Source of the DNA: Hydra vulgaris
Taxonomy: Eukaryota > Cnidaria > Hydrozoa > Anthoathecata > Hydridae
Direction: 5' to 3'
Assembly (NCBI RefSeq): GCF_038396675.1
Contig: NC_088922.1
Coordinates: 1,954,001-2,018,000 of the forward strand
DNA: 64,000 bases
Below the pieces are notes generated by a model, which was not told where the DNA came from, ran no database searches, and saw only the letters and a list, made by a program, of their open reading frames with translations. Shown here one piece after another: positions 1-28,203 of this stretch. A program made the translations under genes and the position numbers. Positions within the stretch are counted from its first letter, which is position 1; each line of letters starts with the position of its first letter.

Positions 1-223
1 TTTTTTTGTTTTTTTTTTTATGTATTCTTTGTTCCATAGTATACATTTTCGTGATTATATAATAAAGATTCGTTAAGATTGAATATACATATAAATATAA
101 ATAAAAATAAAAAAATCACAAACATAAATAATAAACAAACTTCTGTAATACGAACTGTAAGAAGAACGCGGGAAACTTGCAGAAGACCAAAAGGTCTTAT
201 CATCAAGAACCGCTTTACATTGT

Positions 224-228
<5 letters not shown>

Positions 229-304
<76 letters not shown>
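229..304. repeat. (TA)n microsatellite
   Basis: An uninterrupted TA array of about 76 bp. The tyrosine/isoleucine-rich open frames across it are artefacts. Confidence 0.97.
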
Positions 305-306
<2 letters not shown>

Positions 307-511
307 GTTTAGAAAAATTAAAATATTTACAAAATTTTTACGTTAAATTGTTACATTATAATTGTATTAAAGTGTAAGATAACAATTATACAAACATGTA
401 TCGTTACTTTTTCTTAATATTACCACGTTTATTGCTAACGCAATGTTTGAAATATATATTAAAGTATATTAAAAAATAAGAGTTTATATAAGAAGCTAGC
501 AATGAACAAAT

Positions 512-2359
512 TTAGAAAAAATCAGTAAGTAAATTTTTATACTTTAAAATACTCTTTTTAATAGTTTTTTTAAAGCCATTTAAGTTTTCAAGATTAATAA
601 TATTTTGATTAAGTAATAAAAACTTATTCCAGATATGAGGTGCACAATAAGTAATTTTAAATTGCACAAGCTTAGTTTTGCATGAAGGCTAAAAAAGGGT
701 ACTATTTGTGCGCAACAGGTATTTATACTCGGGCTTTTGTTTATAAAGACTATAGAAAATTGAAGGAGTTTTTAGCATTTTACTATTATACATAAGACTT
801 AGAACATTATATATATTTAGTTCAAACAATGTTAGTAAAGACATCTGTTCAAAAAGAGGCTTTGGGTGTTCGTTTTTATTTTTAAAATTAATTACTCGTA
901 TAGCATGCTTCTGTTTACGATAGAGAGGTTCTAGTTTGCTTTTATAGGTACTACCCCATGCTGTATTACCGTAATTTAAATAGCTTTGAACAAAGCTATA
1001 GTAGATTTGTTTGAGTAGCGGCTTTTTCAATAAATGGCGTGATCGGTATATTATTCCGATACTTTTAGATATTTTACTACTTAAATAGGCGATATGTTTA
1101 TTCCAATTTAGATTTTCGTCAATAAAAACACCTAAAAATTTAGTAACATTATCCCTACTTATTTCTCTATTTTCAATAAACAATTTTGGACGAGAAGATT
1201 CAACTTCTTTTTTTTATAAGAAGGATGAAATAAAGAAAACTTCGTTTTACTTAAGTTAATAGAAAGTTTATTTGCCCTAAACCATCCAAAAAATTTTTCT
1301 AATTCTTGATTCATTTCTACGCACAGTTCGTTTATAATTTTTCCGGAGATAAAAAAGTTGCTAACATCAGTTAACATTATAGTTGAAATTCTTTTTGATG
1401 CCCGATAGAGATCGTTAACGTATATTAAAAAAAGCAAAGGCCCAAGTATTGAACCCTGAGGAACACCACACTTTAATATGGAAGGATTAGAGAGTTTATT
1501 ATCTCCATAGTATATAGATTGCACAGGTTTATCTAAGTAGCTTTCTATCCATTTGTTCGTTCTACCCCTTATGCCATACATGTTAAGCTTTGATAATAAT
1601 ATTTTGTGGTCGACTGTATCAAAAGCCTTAGAGAGATCTATGAATACACCTAATGTAACTTCTCCGTTTGTAAAATAGTTTTTTATTTCATCAACTAGGC
1701 GAAGGATTGCGTGTTCAGCTGATGTATTTTTTTGAAAGCCGAATTGCTTGGAGTAAATAAAATTATTTTCTTTAAAAAAATTATATACTCTATTGTGCAT
1801 AATTCTCTCAAGTATCTTAGAGAATGTTGAAAGTATTGATATTGGTCTGTAATTGCCTATTTCACTTGTATCTCCTGATTTAAAAATAGGTTTTACTTTC
1901 GCAGTTTTCAGCTTTTCAGGAAAGATACCTTCCTCTAAGGAGTGTTTAAATATTTTAATTAAAGGAACTTTAAGCTCGTTTTGGCAATTAATTATAATGT
2001 TGCAATTGATGTCGTCGATTCCGGTTGCTTTGTTTCTTTTTAGGCTTTTAAAAGCATTGTTAAATTCTAACATGGTTAGTTTTTCGTTATTCAATTCATT
2101 TTTATTACGATCTAAATATTTATCAAAAGATTTATTTGCACTAGGAACTTGGGAAGCAAGTTTAGATCCTATATTAACAAAGAAGTTGTTAAACTCTTTT
2201 GCAATGACGTTTTCATCATGAATTGTTTAGTGGTTGATTTTTATAGTTTTAGGAAAGCACGGTTTGTTAATTTTTGGTTTACCAATAATTTCATTTAATA
2301 ATTGCCATGTTTTCCTAGAATCTGTTTGACACTTATCAAGTAGTTTATTATAATAGTTA
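512..2359 (-). pseudogene. CR1-like LINE: reverse transcriptase part (family B)
   Basis: Minus-strand non-LTR retrotransposon pol. Visible RT blocks are AKVKPIFKSGD, NYRPISILSTFSKILERIM, QFGFQKNTSAEHAILRLVDE, GVFIDLSKAFDTVDHKIL and GVPQGSILGPLLFLIYVNDL. The FADD active-site block reads LTDVSNFF, so the catalytic Asp pair is lost. Breaks: one in-frame stop near 2227, a frameshift in the A-rich run near 1203-1216, and an in-frame TAG at 689 after which the same frame stays open to a TAA at 512 (APHIWNKFL motif). The N-terminal part continues beyond an inserted DNA element at 2360-3508. Confidence 0.9.
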
Positions 2360-3508
2360 GGGGAGAGTGTGTACGAAAGAGCCAGTTTTAAAATGGCGTG
2401 AAAAAAACTCAATTGTAATAATTTTTTTTTTTTTTTTTTAATTCAATAATTACATTATTGGGATATATTTTAAAACTAAAAAAAATCGGATAACAATGCT
2501 AATAATCTATCATACATCTGTTTTAAAAAAAGAAAGAAAACAGCTCTTTCATAACATTGCGTCAATGAAAGAGCCACCTCTGTGCCATGAAAAAGCCGTA
2601 ACTTTTTTCGAACGACTATCAGTCGTAACTTTTTTTTGAACACTATCAAGTCTTTTAAAAATATTAAACTGTTAAATAGACTTCTAAAAATCAGATTGTA
2701 CTTAAAGTTTTATAACTCTATGATAATCAATGATAAAACAGTTATAATAGTTTCAGAAATTATTTAAAATCAAAAAATTAAATGAGAATAATGAAATAAC
2801 ATAATAATAAAAATACATAATAATATAATAAATACATAATAGAATATAATAAAATGAATCAAATAATACAAAAAAAATTATTTAAACTTAAAAAAAAAAA
2901 TGACTTTATCAGAACTTTTACTTTTAAAAATTTCATTAAATATTATTTTTAATTCAAACGGAGCTATGTTTTTCCAACTTCAGGAAAAGTCATTAAAACA
3001 ACTAATTTCAATAGAATAAGCTCAATGAAGCGTTACGAAAAATATATGAAGTCGTTAAAGCGCAAAACGATTATTTAGTATAAAAAAAAAGGTAAATAAA
3101 AAAGTCGGCTTATTCATAGCGTAAACACTCGGCTCTTTCAAAAAATTGTTTGGTTAATTACATAACCTTAAATTAAACAATTTTGACAAAAGCTTTAATC
3201 TAATATTTTTTGTGTAAATGAAGGGCAAATATATAAGAATGCTGCATGTTTCTTTTATCAAATAAAACATTACGCTTAAATCTTAAAAATAAATAAGTAA
3301 ACCACCAAAAAATTACTTTTCATTTTCAAAATCTTAAGTGCTACCTTACGACGCTATTTATTTTAGTAGAACTGTACATTTTTTGTGGGTTACAGGTATC
3401 CAGTGTTGCCACACAAAGAGTTAAATACAATTAGGATCGGATGCCAGTAAGTTAGAAATAATGGTATTGGCTCCTTCAAAACCTGGCTCTTTCATACACA
3501 CTCTCCCC
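2360..3508. mobile_element. 1.15-kb TIR element (non-autonomous) inside the LINE
   Basis: A 24-bp terminal inverted repeat with one mismatch begins GGGGAGAGTGTGTACGAAAG at the left and its complement ends at 3508. A TA lies outside each end, consistent with a TA target duplication. Removing the element restores LINE continuity. The interior is AT-rich with no credible ORF and carries several further copies of GAAAGAGCC in both orientations (2542, 2567, 3131). The superfamily is not certain. Confidence 0.85.
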
Positions 3509-3985
3509 TAGCTTTAGCGGTTTTTTTAATTTTCTCAAAGAGAATTGCATAACTCTTGTATTCCGATTTTGTTTTATCGCTTTTTTTTTAAGGTACTTTA
3601 TATAAAATCGTTGTTTCCGCTTAGATGATTTTTTCAGACCTTTACTCAACCAAGGTGAATTTATGTCTTTAAATTTAACTGTTTTTACTACTTTGGGGAA
3701 GTGTTTATCATAAAGAAATACAAAAATATCTATAAACGTATTATACATTAAATTGGTATCATTTGAGAATTCTAAATTTGACCAATCAATATTGGCTAAC
3801 TCACTTTTAAAGTTAACCTGGCTATCCAAAGAAAAAAGTCGCCTTGTGATTGTTTTTTTTTTTCATTTATTTCAATTTTATTTGAGGTACTTATTGAAAT
3901 AAATATCAGAAAGTGATCCGATATAGATGTTTTAATTACTCCTTTCTTTAAGGAGATTTCAAATAAAGTTTTCGGTCACTTTCAA
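3509..3985 (-). pseudogene. CR1-like LINE: endonuclease end and linker (family B, same copy)
   Basis: Continuation of the LINE upstream of the insertion. The end of the apurinic-type endonuclease is seen as VIKTSISDHFLIF (the SDH motif), then the linker with INSPWLSKGLKKSSKRKQRF. It includes a frameshift near 3540: the two frames around KSYAILFEKIKKTAKA overlap. Homology ends near 3985, next to a hAT relic, so the LINE is 5'-truncated. Confidence 0.8.
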
Positions 3986-3999
3986 GCATAAATTAACGT

Positions 4000-4340
4000 T
4001 TAAATCTTTTATTTCAGTACTTATTTTTTGTATACCGTTAAAATCTTAAGAAACTGTAGAAAATAGTTAGCTAATAACATAATTTAAATTGCGCTACTCA
4101 AAAAACTGTATTTTGGCCAAATTTTAAGTGTTTCTAAATCACTGTGCGATATATGAATTTCACTATTCTGACGTAGCTTAAAATCACGTTGTTCATTATT
4201 CCAATTAATTTATCCTTGTGTAAAAGGAGAATTATTTTTCATATCCAATGATAAAAGATTACACTTGAAACAATAAACATGTTCATTTGATGGTGAATAG
4301 CAAAGTCAGGTATAATCAGAATTCTCACCAATTAACTTAA
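4000..4340 (-). pseudogene. hAT-type transposase relic (TTF/ZMYM-like zinc finger)
   Basis: On the minus strand one frame reads LCYSPSNEHVYCFKCNLLSL, then NNSPFTQG, a stop, and INWNNEQRDFKLRQNSEIHI-SHSD. This matches the TTF-type zinc-finger pattern (CYSPS...VYCF.C...; W...H...S..H) found at the N-terminus of one hAT transposase group. At least two in-frame stops interrupt it. It borders the 5' end of the truncated LINE. Confidence 0.55.
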
Positions 4341-4650
4341 GATGTCGAGTGAATAATGAAGGAGTACAATACCCGTTTCGATTTTTACTACTGTCCGAGA
4401 GTTAAGATTGGAAAAGCTCTTCATCTTTATGTTGACATTCAATACCACCGGTGCTGATAAAATGAGATTGCATGATTGATGAAACTGTTTTTTATAAACC
4501 CAGATCAGTTTCATAAACAATTGACAGGTGTATCGCTGCTTGTTTTTTTTTTGTTTTACAGCCCGAGTCTAATATTTTCTTCCAGACATTGTACAATTAC
4601 AATACACAGCCTACAGTCAGTGTACAAGAAAAATTATTGTTCTGAATCAA

Positions 4651-4652
<2 letters not shown>

Positions 4653-4718
<66 letters not shown>
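4653..4718. repeat. (TA)n microsatellite
   Basis: About 33 TA units. Confidence 0.97.
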
Positions 4719-4723
<5 letters not shown>

Positions 4724-4724
4724 T

Positions 4725-7166
4725 TGACAATAATCATTATCAAAAATCACATTTTCTCGCTTTTTATTTTATTTTTTGTGCGGATTTATATATATAAAGT
4801 TATTATATATTCACTTTTACTTTTACCTAATCTAGTTATGATGTTTTACTTTATCTTTTATATATTTTACTTAAAATATATATAAAGTTTTATATATTAA
4901 CTCTTACTTTTACTCAATCTATTTATGATATTATGTATTAAACGATATTTTACTTTATTTATTATATATCTTTTGTAAACATTCATTTAATTTTTTTTTT
5001 ATGTTATATATTCTTGACGCAACTTTGTAAAAATTATAAATTGTAACACGGTGCTTGGCGATAAGGCAAATTATGCCTTCTTCTTGCTGCGGCCATTAAC
5101 TTAATTGTAAATTTATGGAAACTGTTAAATTTGTTAAAAATAAAATAAGATAAAAAAATATATATATATATTTCTGAATACAAAAGTTGTGACAGTAGTA
5201 GTCTCTGCAGCGAATTTTAACTATCAACTGAGTCAACTCATGGCTGTTACGGAGTTTTGCAACTGTTGTTGTGTATTATAAGGAACATATATTATTACGA
5301 AATTTTTTTTTGCTTCTTTGCTCTATTTACCCAATGGCACATGATTTTAAATACTTCAAGTAAAAAAATGTGCTCTTTCAAAAAGTGTGTTAACAAAATT
5401 CGGGTGCCAGAGGTACGTGCCTCAATTGCCTCAGATATGATTTTAAATAAATACGAATTATTATTAAAATTAAAGGAATTTCAAAAGAAAAAAACAAAGA
5501 TAGAGAATTGTAATTATTTATACAAATTTTTAAACTTTACATTTCTTTGTAAATTAATCGGTTATATTAATAATATAAAGTTATACAGGTAAAGGGTTGG
5601 ACAAATGGTCGCTAAAGCGACCCGCGGGCTTTGTTGTGGCTACCCCTGGATTATGATGAATATAAGTACATAAGTTTTCTGAGGAACTTTATATAAGTGA
5701 GTGATTAAAATCTAAATCTAAAATCTAGGAAAAATAACAAGAAATTCATTTCACACTTTTATCTATGGATTTATCGTCTAAAAGTTAATAAAAATGCCTT
5801 TAGTTTCTAATAAACTTTTTTATTAATTATTAACGCTAAAATCCCGCTACGATCCGGATCCTAATTGTTTCGCCGGACCCACAATTAACAATTAACAGAC
5901 AGGGTGTTACTTCTTCGGGTGTAATATTTTTTATTTAATTGAATCATACTTCATCGCTTTACTCAATCAAAACAACTCTTTAAACTTTAATTGGAGCCTT
6001 AGAATAGTTTTCGATAAAAACAACTAAACTAAAATATATTATTAATATCTTTAAAATAAACAAAATAACAATACAAAAAAACAGATCAAAAAGCTAAAAT
6101 ATATTAAGCATAAATAACAAGCATATCCTTGAATTACATTATGCACAAAATACTTTTTGTCTAATGTTACCAGAATTTTCTGCATGTTAAAATGACAAAA
6201 ATTTAAAAAGAACTTGACTAAAGAGTCTAAAATTTTAAAACATCAAAATACTGCCAAATTGACATTCTACAATGCCATCTGGCAACGCTAGCACTGTCCA
6301 TTATTAACACCATATTAGATGTCAGTAATAAGCAGTTAAAAAAAATGATTAAGTGTAGCATATACAGCAATTTAAAAGCATAGCTCTTAAAAGTATAACT
6401 TTATTTAAAAGTACAGCTTGTATAACTTTTGTAATTGTATTGAAGTATTTTTTGTCGGAGTACTTAATTGATGCAATACGCCACAAGACGCCAGTCTTTT
6501 TGGTGTTTGAAATCTACATTTTCCTTATTTGGGGGATCAAAAAGTTTACACGGTCAAAGTTTTCGAATAAAAGATTATTAGTTAAAATTTGTCTATGAAT
6601 ATAAATTTTGGAAGTTTTTGTATTTTTAAAACAAACAGTGGACAAAAATCCAAAAAAGTTTTATTATCCTGACTTAATAGGCCGAAAGGGGCAACATTCT
6701 AGTTGTTTTTTTTTATATTTCCGAGGCTCCAATCACTACTTCTTATTTTTGATAAACTTCTTTATTTGACAAAAGCGTAAACGAGTCAAATTTTTGAATT
6801 CTTTACTTAAAGTTATTTCAAGCAACAACAAAAAACGACCTCTGTAATAATCTGTTAATAAATTACCATAAAATATCATCAAAATGAATAAATTAACACC
6901 AAAATGATTTAAATATCAACAAAATGAATAAATTAGAACTAGAATTAAGTAACTAGCAATTTTACGTAACACTTGTGTTACTTTTGAGTTTTGATGAACA
7001 TCATAACATCGTATGGATCTAAAATAATATCCTAATTTTATAACCACACTCTAATTCCATACATTGTAACAAAGATGCCATGCAACATGCATACTATAAC
7101 AAATGCAATGCAATATCACACGCAGCTACAATCAATTAGCAATACCATAAAAAGGTAAATTAGTAA
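4725..7166. other. AT-rich noncoding stretch downstream of NFYC
   Basis: No gene could be supported. An open frame at 5257-5592 (111 aa; segment VPEVRASIASDMILNKYELL) is not recognised and lacks context. The rest is A/T-rich unique-looking sequence; it may include the NFYC 3' UTR next to 7167. Confidence 0.4.
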
Positions 7167-22064
<14,898 letters not shown>

Positions 22065-22360
22065 TATTGTGTTGAATTCTAAGAACTGACACAAATTAGC
22101 TTTTTGGTTGGTTCTTATGTTGCGCTGAGTTACTTCTCTGGTTGGTCCTTTTGCCTTTTCAATTTTCTGGTTGGTCAAGTTGACATTTTAAATTAAAACA
22201 ATGAATATGGCCTATCCTGTTACATAGTACTCAAATTAAAAAATCACGAAGTTTAAAATAGTGAGAGAGAACACGAAAAGATTTGCTAATGACCGGGAGC
22301 CGGTCATTTCCGGTTATAGTAATTATTTTAGGAACAACCGGTTAAAATAGAGGCCAATAA
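22065..22360 (-). promoter_or_regulatory. NFYC: Putative NFYC 5' UTR / promoter region
   Basis: Region upstream of the presumed start. It holds three copies of ACCAACCA on the minus strand (near 22103, 22138, 22167) and a CCAAT pentamer on the plus strand at 22354-22358. The interpretation is from position only; no TATA box or start site was established. A short palindrome ATGACCGG-GAG-CCGGTCAT lies near 22290. Confidence 0.35.
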
Positions 22361-22789
22361 TAAAAACTATAAAAATTTTGGTTAAGATTACTAAGTTTTA
22401 ATTTAAAAGTTTAAAAAACAAAAAAAATTAAGCGTTCTAATAAATGTAAAAAAAAATGAAGAATTCTAAAAACTCTAGTGATTTTGTGACGATAAAACAA
22501 TGGAAGGAGGGGGAGGAAAGAGGGGCAAAATTACCTGGGTGCCAAGCTTGAAAAGTGTCGAACAACCCTTGGTTTTTTTTGTTTTTTTTTACATAATTAG
22601 GAAACATTTTAATGATTGACGATTTGAAACCCGTTTAGTTTTTGTATTTAAGGTTGAAACTAGTATTTGGAATAAAAATACACAAAATTTTAATTTTAAA
22701 TTCTATATATATAATTAATTTATAAGTTATTTTTGACAAAAAAAAAAATAGGTTTTAGTTAACATTGAATTAGACAGAACCGGGCTTAT

Positions 22790-25700
22790 TTCGAAAGCCC
22801 ATGAATAGTTAGTCATGTATAAAGTCTCTAATCAAATTAATAATTATGTTTCATCTCGTGTTTTGGATTCTGAGGAAGAAATTTCTACTTCATTAGCCAT
22901 AGTTTGTAAGTGTTATGACATTAGTGAATTATGTACACTTAATTTTAATAAAACAAGCGCTCTCTCTCTTTTTTTCATCTATACATATCATCGTTACAAA
23001 AACATTCCGAGGATTTAAACATATTACTATCATTAATTAACTTTGATTTTTCCATTATTGGTATAACTGAAACAAGGTTAAAAAAAGGAAAATCCTCAAT
23101 TCATTTAATTGTCATTGATAATTGCAGCATTGAGCACACACCAACAGAATCCTCTTGTGGTGGTACATTATTATATTTATCAAAAAAACTAAATTACACA
23201 CGAAGTGATGATTTAATGATTTAAATACCTAATTGTTTAGAACCCACATTTGTTGAAGTTATTTTTTCTAAAAAGTCTAATACTATTGTTGGTTGCATTT
23301 ATCGACACCGTTGCATGGATATTAATATTTTTAATAAAATATCATGTCTGTCTTACTTCAAAAAATATCTGCTGAAAATAAATCTATGTTCTTACTTCGT
23401 GATTATAATATTGATCTGATGCAATCAAATTATGACATTGTGACGTCTGATTTTTTAAACTTATTTTCTTTTTATAATATTCGCCCTTTTATTACTTTGC
23501 CGACTAGAATTACTGATCACTGTGCTACAAATATTGATAATATCATCCCTTGCTTAATAGCTAATGAAATTGTTTCAGGAAATTTGACAGCTTCTGTTTC
23601 TGATCACTTACCTAATTTTTGTATTTTTCCCAATTTCAATAAATTATTTATACCATGCAGACACAACTCATATAGTAGTAGAAAATTTTAAATCTGATTT
23701 ATCAAAAATTGATTGGGACAATGTTACAAAGTCCAATGGTACTAACACATGTTTCCAAACGTTTATTACTGAAACAACATTGATTTTAGATTGCTGCGCC
23801 CCGCTTAAAAAAACAAGTAGCAAAAACTTCAAACGTCGATTCAAACCATGGATTACAAAAAGAATTATAAAATCTATTCAAGTGCGCAATTATTTCCAAA
23901 ATGTTAAGATCTCAAGATCTTATTAATAAAAAAAAAGTTTGAAAATATTTTTAAAGATATAAATATATGATAATTACATTAATAAATTAGTAAAAAAAAC
24001 CATTTAAAAAATTTTTTCTCAGAAAATGTAAAAAATCTTCGCGAACTTTGGAAAGGCATTAACATTCTAATTAATGTAAAAATTTTTAATAAATCATCTC
24101 CCTACTGGTTGCAAGAAAATGAAATATATTCAACTGATCCAACTCTAATCTCTGAATTATTTAACACTTTTTTTACAAATGTTGCTATAAACTCAAATCC
24201 AATATTCATTCGTCTTACATTAACTATCAAAAGTGTCTTAAACATCCAAATTTACATAGTTTATTATTATTCTCCAGCAAATATTCCAGAAATTTCATCT
24301 TCATATCTAAATTAAATTCCAAAAAAGTCATTAGGTCCAAACAGCATTCCAACAAATATTCTTATAGATTTTAACTATGAATTTTCAAATAATCTTTCTA
24401 AACTCTTTAATTCCTCATTTATAAATGGAACATTTCCTAATATTCTGAAATTATCTCGCGTTGTTCCAATATTTAAAAATGGCTCTAAACTTTCATGCAC
24501 TAACTGCAGACCTATTTCTCTTTAATCTAACATTAGAAAGCTTCTTGAGAAACTTATGTATTCAAGAGTGTACTCTTTTTTAAACTCATTTATTTGTTTA
24601 AATGATTTTCAATTTGGTTTTTGATCAAAACATTCTAGTTGCCAGGCATTAATAAGTATAACAGAAAAAATTAGGAAAGCTCTTGATACTGGTCATTTCG
24701 TTTGTGGTGTTTTTATCGATTTACAAAAAGCTTTCGATACCGTTGACCATAATAATTCGCGGTATTATAAATGACTGGTTTCGATCTTATCTTTCAGATC
24801 AAAAACAATTTGTAAGTATTAATGGTTTAAATTTTAGTAATAAATCAGTTTTGTGTGGTGCTCCTCAAGATTCTGTTCTTGATCCTCTTTTATTTTTAAT
24901 TTACGTTAACGACCTAATCAACTCTGTTCACTTCTCTCTAGTTCATCTGTTTGCTGATTATACAAATCTCTTGCACATCAACAAATTGTATCATTCTTTG
25001 TGTAAAAATATTAATTCGGATCTAAAAGGAATAGCTCACTAGTTAAATGTTAACCTAATATGTCTCAACACCAAAAAAACTAAACTAATTTTTTTTTTCA
25101 TCTCCGAGAAAAAACTATTTCTTTAAAAATGTTGAAATCTAAATCAAATTAGTAATAAACGGCTATTACCTTCAAGAGTTATTAAATATCTTGGCGTATT
25201 AATTGCTTGCAATCTTTCATGGAACTTTCATATTAATGAACTAAGCAAGAATTCGTCATTATGTCGATAAAGTTACGCTAAAGAATATTTAGTATACCTT
25301 ATTCTCATCTCATCTTAGATATTGTTGTCAAGTTTGGGGTCAAGTTGGAAACTATCGCATTAACAAGTTGCTATCGTCTTAGCGTCAATCCATTAGAATA
25401 ATAAATTTTCAACCAATTAAATCAGATACATCAAAGTTCTTCAAAAAACTTTTCATTCCAAAATTTCCAGCGCTAGTAAAGTATGCTAATCTTCTTTTTG
25501 TTTTTGATTCCTTAAATAAAAACTTACGATCTCCTATCACAAACTTGTTCACAGAAAGTAGACTATTACATTCCTACTCTACTAAAAATATACACAATGG
25601 AAAATGTATCATCTTTTAAAACCCAGAAGTATGGTAAAAATTCTATTGTTTTTCGGTGCGTCTGTGAATGGAACAGGAGCCTTGCATGCATTTTGAATGA

Positions 25701-26290
25701 GTCCAAAAACTACATCCTAAAATACCTTTTCTCCATCTTAAACAATATCAATTTAAAAAAATTCGGAAAACTTTTTATTCTAACTTTTAGACATATTATC
25801 CTTACGATTAAAATATTCTTTTAATTTTCTTTTCGTCATTACTACAATTATCATCAGTACTTTTTGTTTATTTTTTTCTTTTTTTATTATTAAAACCTGC
25901 AAATTATGATTTCTACATGTTTGTTTTAATGTAAGTTCTATATGCTTTAATCTATGTGTTTAAGGTACATATGTTTCAATGCAGTCTTTGCTTATTGTTA
26001 CTTATATTATGTTTAAAAATTAGTGTCACTCCTTTGATCAGATTTCTGTATGAGTAACACCATCCTAAAGAAATCATTAACTCATTATTATAAATAATTT
26101 TATGCTCATAACTGCCATTATAATATTAGTTATTATTATTTTTTCATTGTAATTATTATAAACACACTTATTATTACTATTACTATAATTTTTATTAATT
26201 TTTTTTTATCTTATATTATTATAATATATTATTATTATTATTATTATTATCAAAACTATTGTAAAAATTTTTAACGGAAAATAAATAGCC

Positions 26291-26336
<46 letters not shown>

Positions 26337-26345
26337 ATTGTAGCC
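22790..26345 (+). pseudogene. CR1-like LINE, degraded near full-length pol (family B)
   Basis: Plus strand. The endonuclease start is readable across frames as LLSLINFDFSIIGITETRLK, later NTIVGCIYRH and TASVSDHLPNF. RT blocks include ALDTGHFVCGVFIDLQKAFD-TVDH, GAPQDSVLDPLLFLIYVNDL and HLFADYTNLLHINK (FADY instead of FADD). The tail SLNKNLRSPITNLFTES is like that of the copy at 0.5-4 kb. There are many stops and frameshifts. The 3' end carries TTA repeats (26225-26250) and a (TTG)n tail (26290-26340), as expected for this LINE type. Confidence 0.88.
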
Positions 26346-26393
26346 CATGTTTGATAAAGAGAAGTTTAATTAAAGTTAAGAGAAGTTAGAGAA

Positions 26394-26498
26394 GAGACAT
26401 TTGTTGACGATTTCACGATAAACGAACGAACGAGACATTTGTTGACGATTTCACGATAAACGAACGAACGAGACATTTGTTGACGATTTCACGATAAA
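26394..26498. repeat. 38-bp tandem repeat, ~2.8 copies
   Basis: The unit begins GAGACATTTGTTGACGATTT and ends CGAACGAAC; the copies are contiguous. Confidence 0.95.
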
Positions 26499-26499
26499 A

Positions 26500-27150
26500 G
26501 CGCTACCTTTTCAAGTAGTATTTAACTGTTGAAGCAAAAGAGAAAATCTAGCATTTTTTAGGAAAATAAGCCTCCTTGTCTACCAGGACACGGCCAGTTA
26601 TCAAGTATTTAAGTTTTTTCATCGGTTTTAGAGTAGACGGAATGCCTACTTTAAACCCAATAGGAAAAAAACACTTTTTTCTTTAAAATGTTGAAATTTG
26701 AATTCGATGCGTTGGTGAAACTTGCTGAAGTGAGGCGTCTGGTTTACGGTTAGGATAAGTGTTGACTTTGAATAAATAAGTATTTTGGTTTAACAAGTTG
26801 ACTGATAAATAATGATAGGATCCCCTTATCCCCGGAGATCTCCGGGATTTTAAAGCAGAAAATAAGGCTCTGGGGGATTTTGGAGAATACATGAAATTTA
26901 TTCTTTTTGGAGGTTTATATAAAAATGTCATAATAAATACTTAAATTTTAAGTATATATAGATCTGAAAATGTAAAAATTATTAAATGTAAAATTAACCA
27001 ACTAAAACACTTTATAACCCTAATGCTTAACGAACGTTAAACATTAAGGTTACAAAGTATTTTGCTTGCTACTACAAAAAGTGAATTTAAAGTTTAAAGT
27101 TTAAAAAAGTAAAAGAATAGCTGCACTTTCAATCCTTTAAAAAAATGTTT
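26500..27150. other. Noncoding stretch with small palindromes
   Basis: No gene seen. CCCGGAGATCTCCGGG near 26833 is a perfect 16-bp palindrome. An imperfect hairpin sits at 27006-27062 (CTTTATAACC...GGTTACAAAG) around TTAACGAACGTTAA. Confidence 0.5.
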
Positions 27151-27159
27151 TATAGTTTT

Positions 27160-27757
27160 AAGAAAGGCAGAAACTATTGTGAAGTTGAATGCGAAATTTG
27201 CCCTGCTGGAACATATATTTTATGTTAATCTTATTTATCTAATGCTCAATAATAAAAAGGTCAAAGGTTAGGCATTTTTTATCTGTTAGTAGTCCCAATA
27301 CCAAGAGTTAAAAGCTTTCAGTTGTACGAAACTAGACAGTATACTTGAGATCAGAAAGAAAAATCAATTTTATTTGTAAATGAAAAAGATCCAAATTAAT
27401 GAACCATTCTGAAAAGGCCAATATTCTAACTTTGCTAAGTTTCTAAAAAGTCACAAAGAAGAGGTGAAATAATTTAAGGAATATCTGAAGAAAAACACTA
27501 AAAAAAAACTTAATTACGCAGCAAGGTAAAACTTTCTAACTATATTTTGCTCAAGTATTTTAATAACCTTCCAGATAAATTTTGCGGTTCTAAGCAGTTG
27601 AAAATTGTGAAGTTTTTTTATTTCATTCCAAGCCACAACGCCTCTGTAGAGCGATTGTTTTCGCTAATTACTGGCCAACAGACAAAAGAAAGAAACAGAT
27701 TATCATTAGAGTCTGTTAAAAGTATTTCATTTGCTATAAAAAATTTCAAATCATAAT
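27160..27757 (+). pseudogene. hAT transposase C-terminal relic
   Basis: The end of the frame reads IPSHNASVERLFSLITGQQT-KERNRLSLESVKSI, the hAT C-terminal dimerisation motif (S.N.S.ER.FS...RNRL). Upstream sequence is frame-broken. No TIRs found. Confidence 0.65.
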
Positions 27758-27896
27758 CCTGTCGTAATTTCCATAAGTATCTATTATTAAGATCTACTAT
27801 TAAGTTATTGGAAAAGATGGGTTCAACAAAAAAGTATAGTTGGTATAGTCATCTTTGCCTGTTAATCTGCTCCTACAAATAACTTTTCCGATGACA

Positions 27897-27962
27897 GTGA
27901 TACTGATAACTGAGACAAGTGGTACTGATAACTGAGACAAGTGATACTGATAACTGAGACAA
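27897..27962. repeat. 22-bp tandem repeat, three copies
   Basis: The unit is GTGATACTGATAACTGAGAC-AA; one copy differs by a base. Confidence 0.93.
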
Positions 27963-28137
27963 GTGATTAGTTAGATAAAAATGATTAATAAGGACTAGTT
28001 ACGAGAATGGGACTAGAGTAGAATTAATGTATAGCTTGCAATCATACAGATTTTATCTTTTCGTAAATCTTTTAAAATAATATATTTTAATATAAAATAA
28101 GAATTTTATAAATTATTGTATATCTTGTTCAACGATT

Positions 28138-28203
28138 GACATCAGTAAGTTTGAGTGTGTACGTTTGACAAGACATCAGTAAGTTTGAGTGTGTACGTTT
28201 TGT
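28138..28203. repeat. 35-bp tandem duplication
   Basis: Two copies of GACATCAGTAAGTTTGAGTG-TGTACGTTT. Confidence 0.93.

Noticed and set aside
5257..5592. 111-aa ORF as a gene
   Set aside because: No recognised domain, low-complexity start, no splice or neighbour support.
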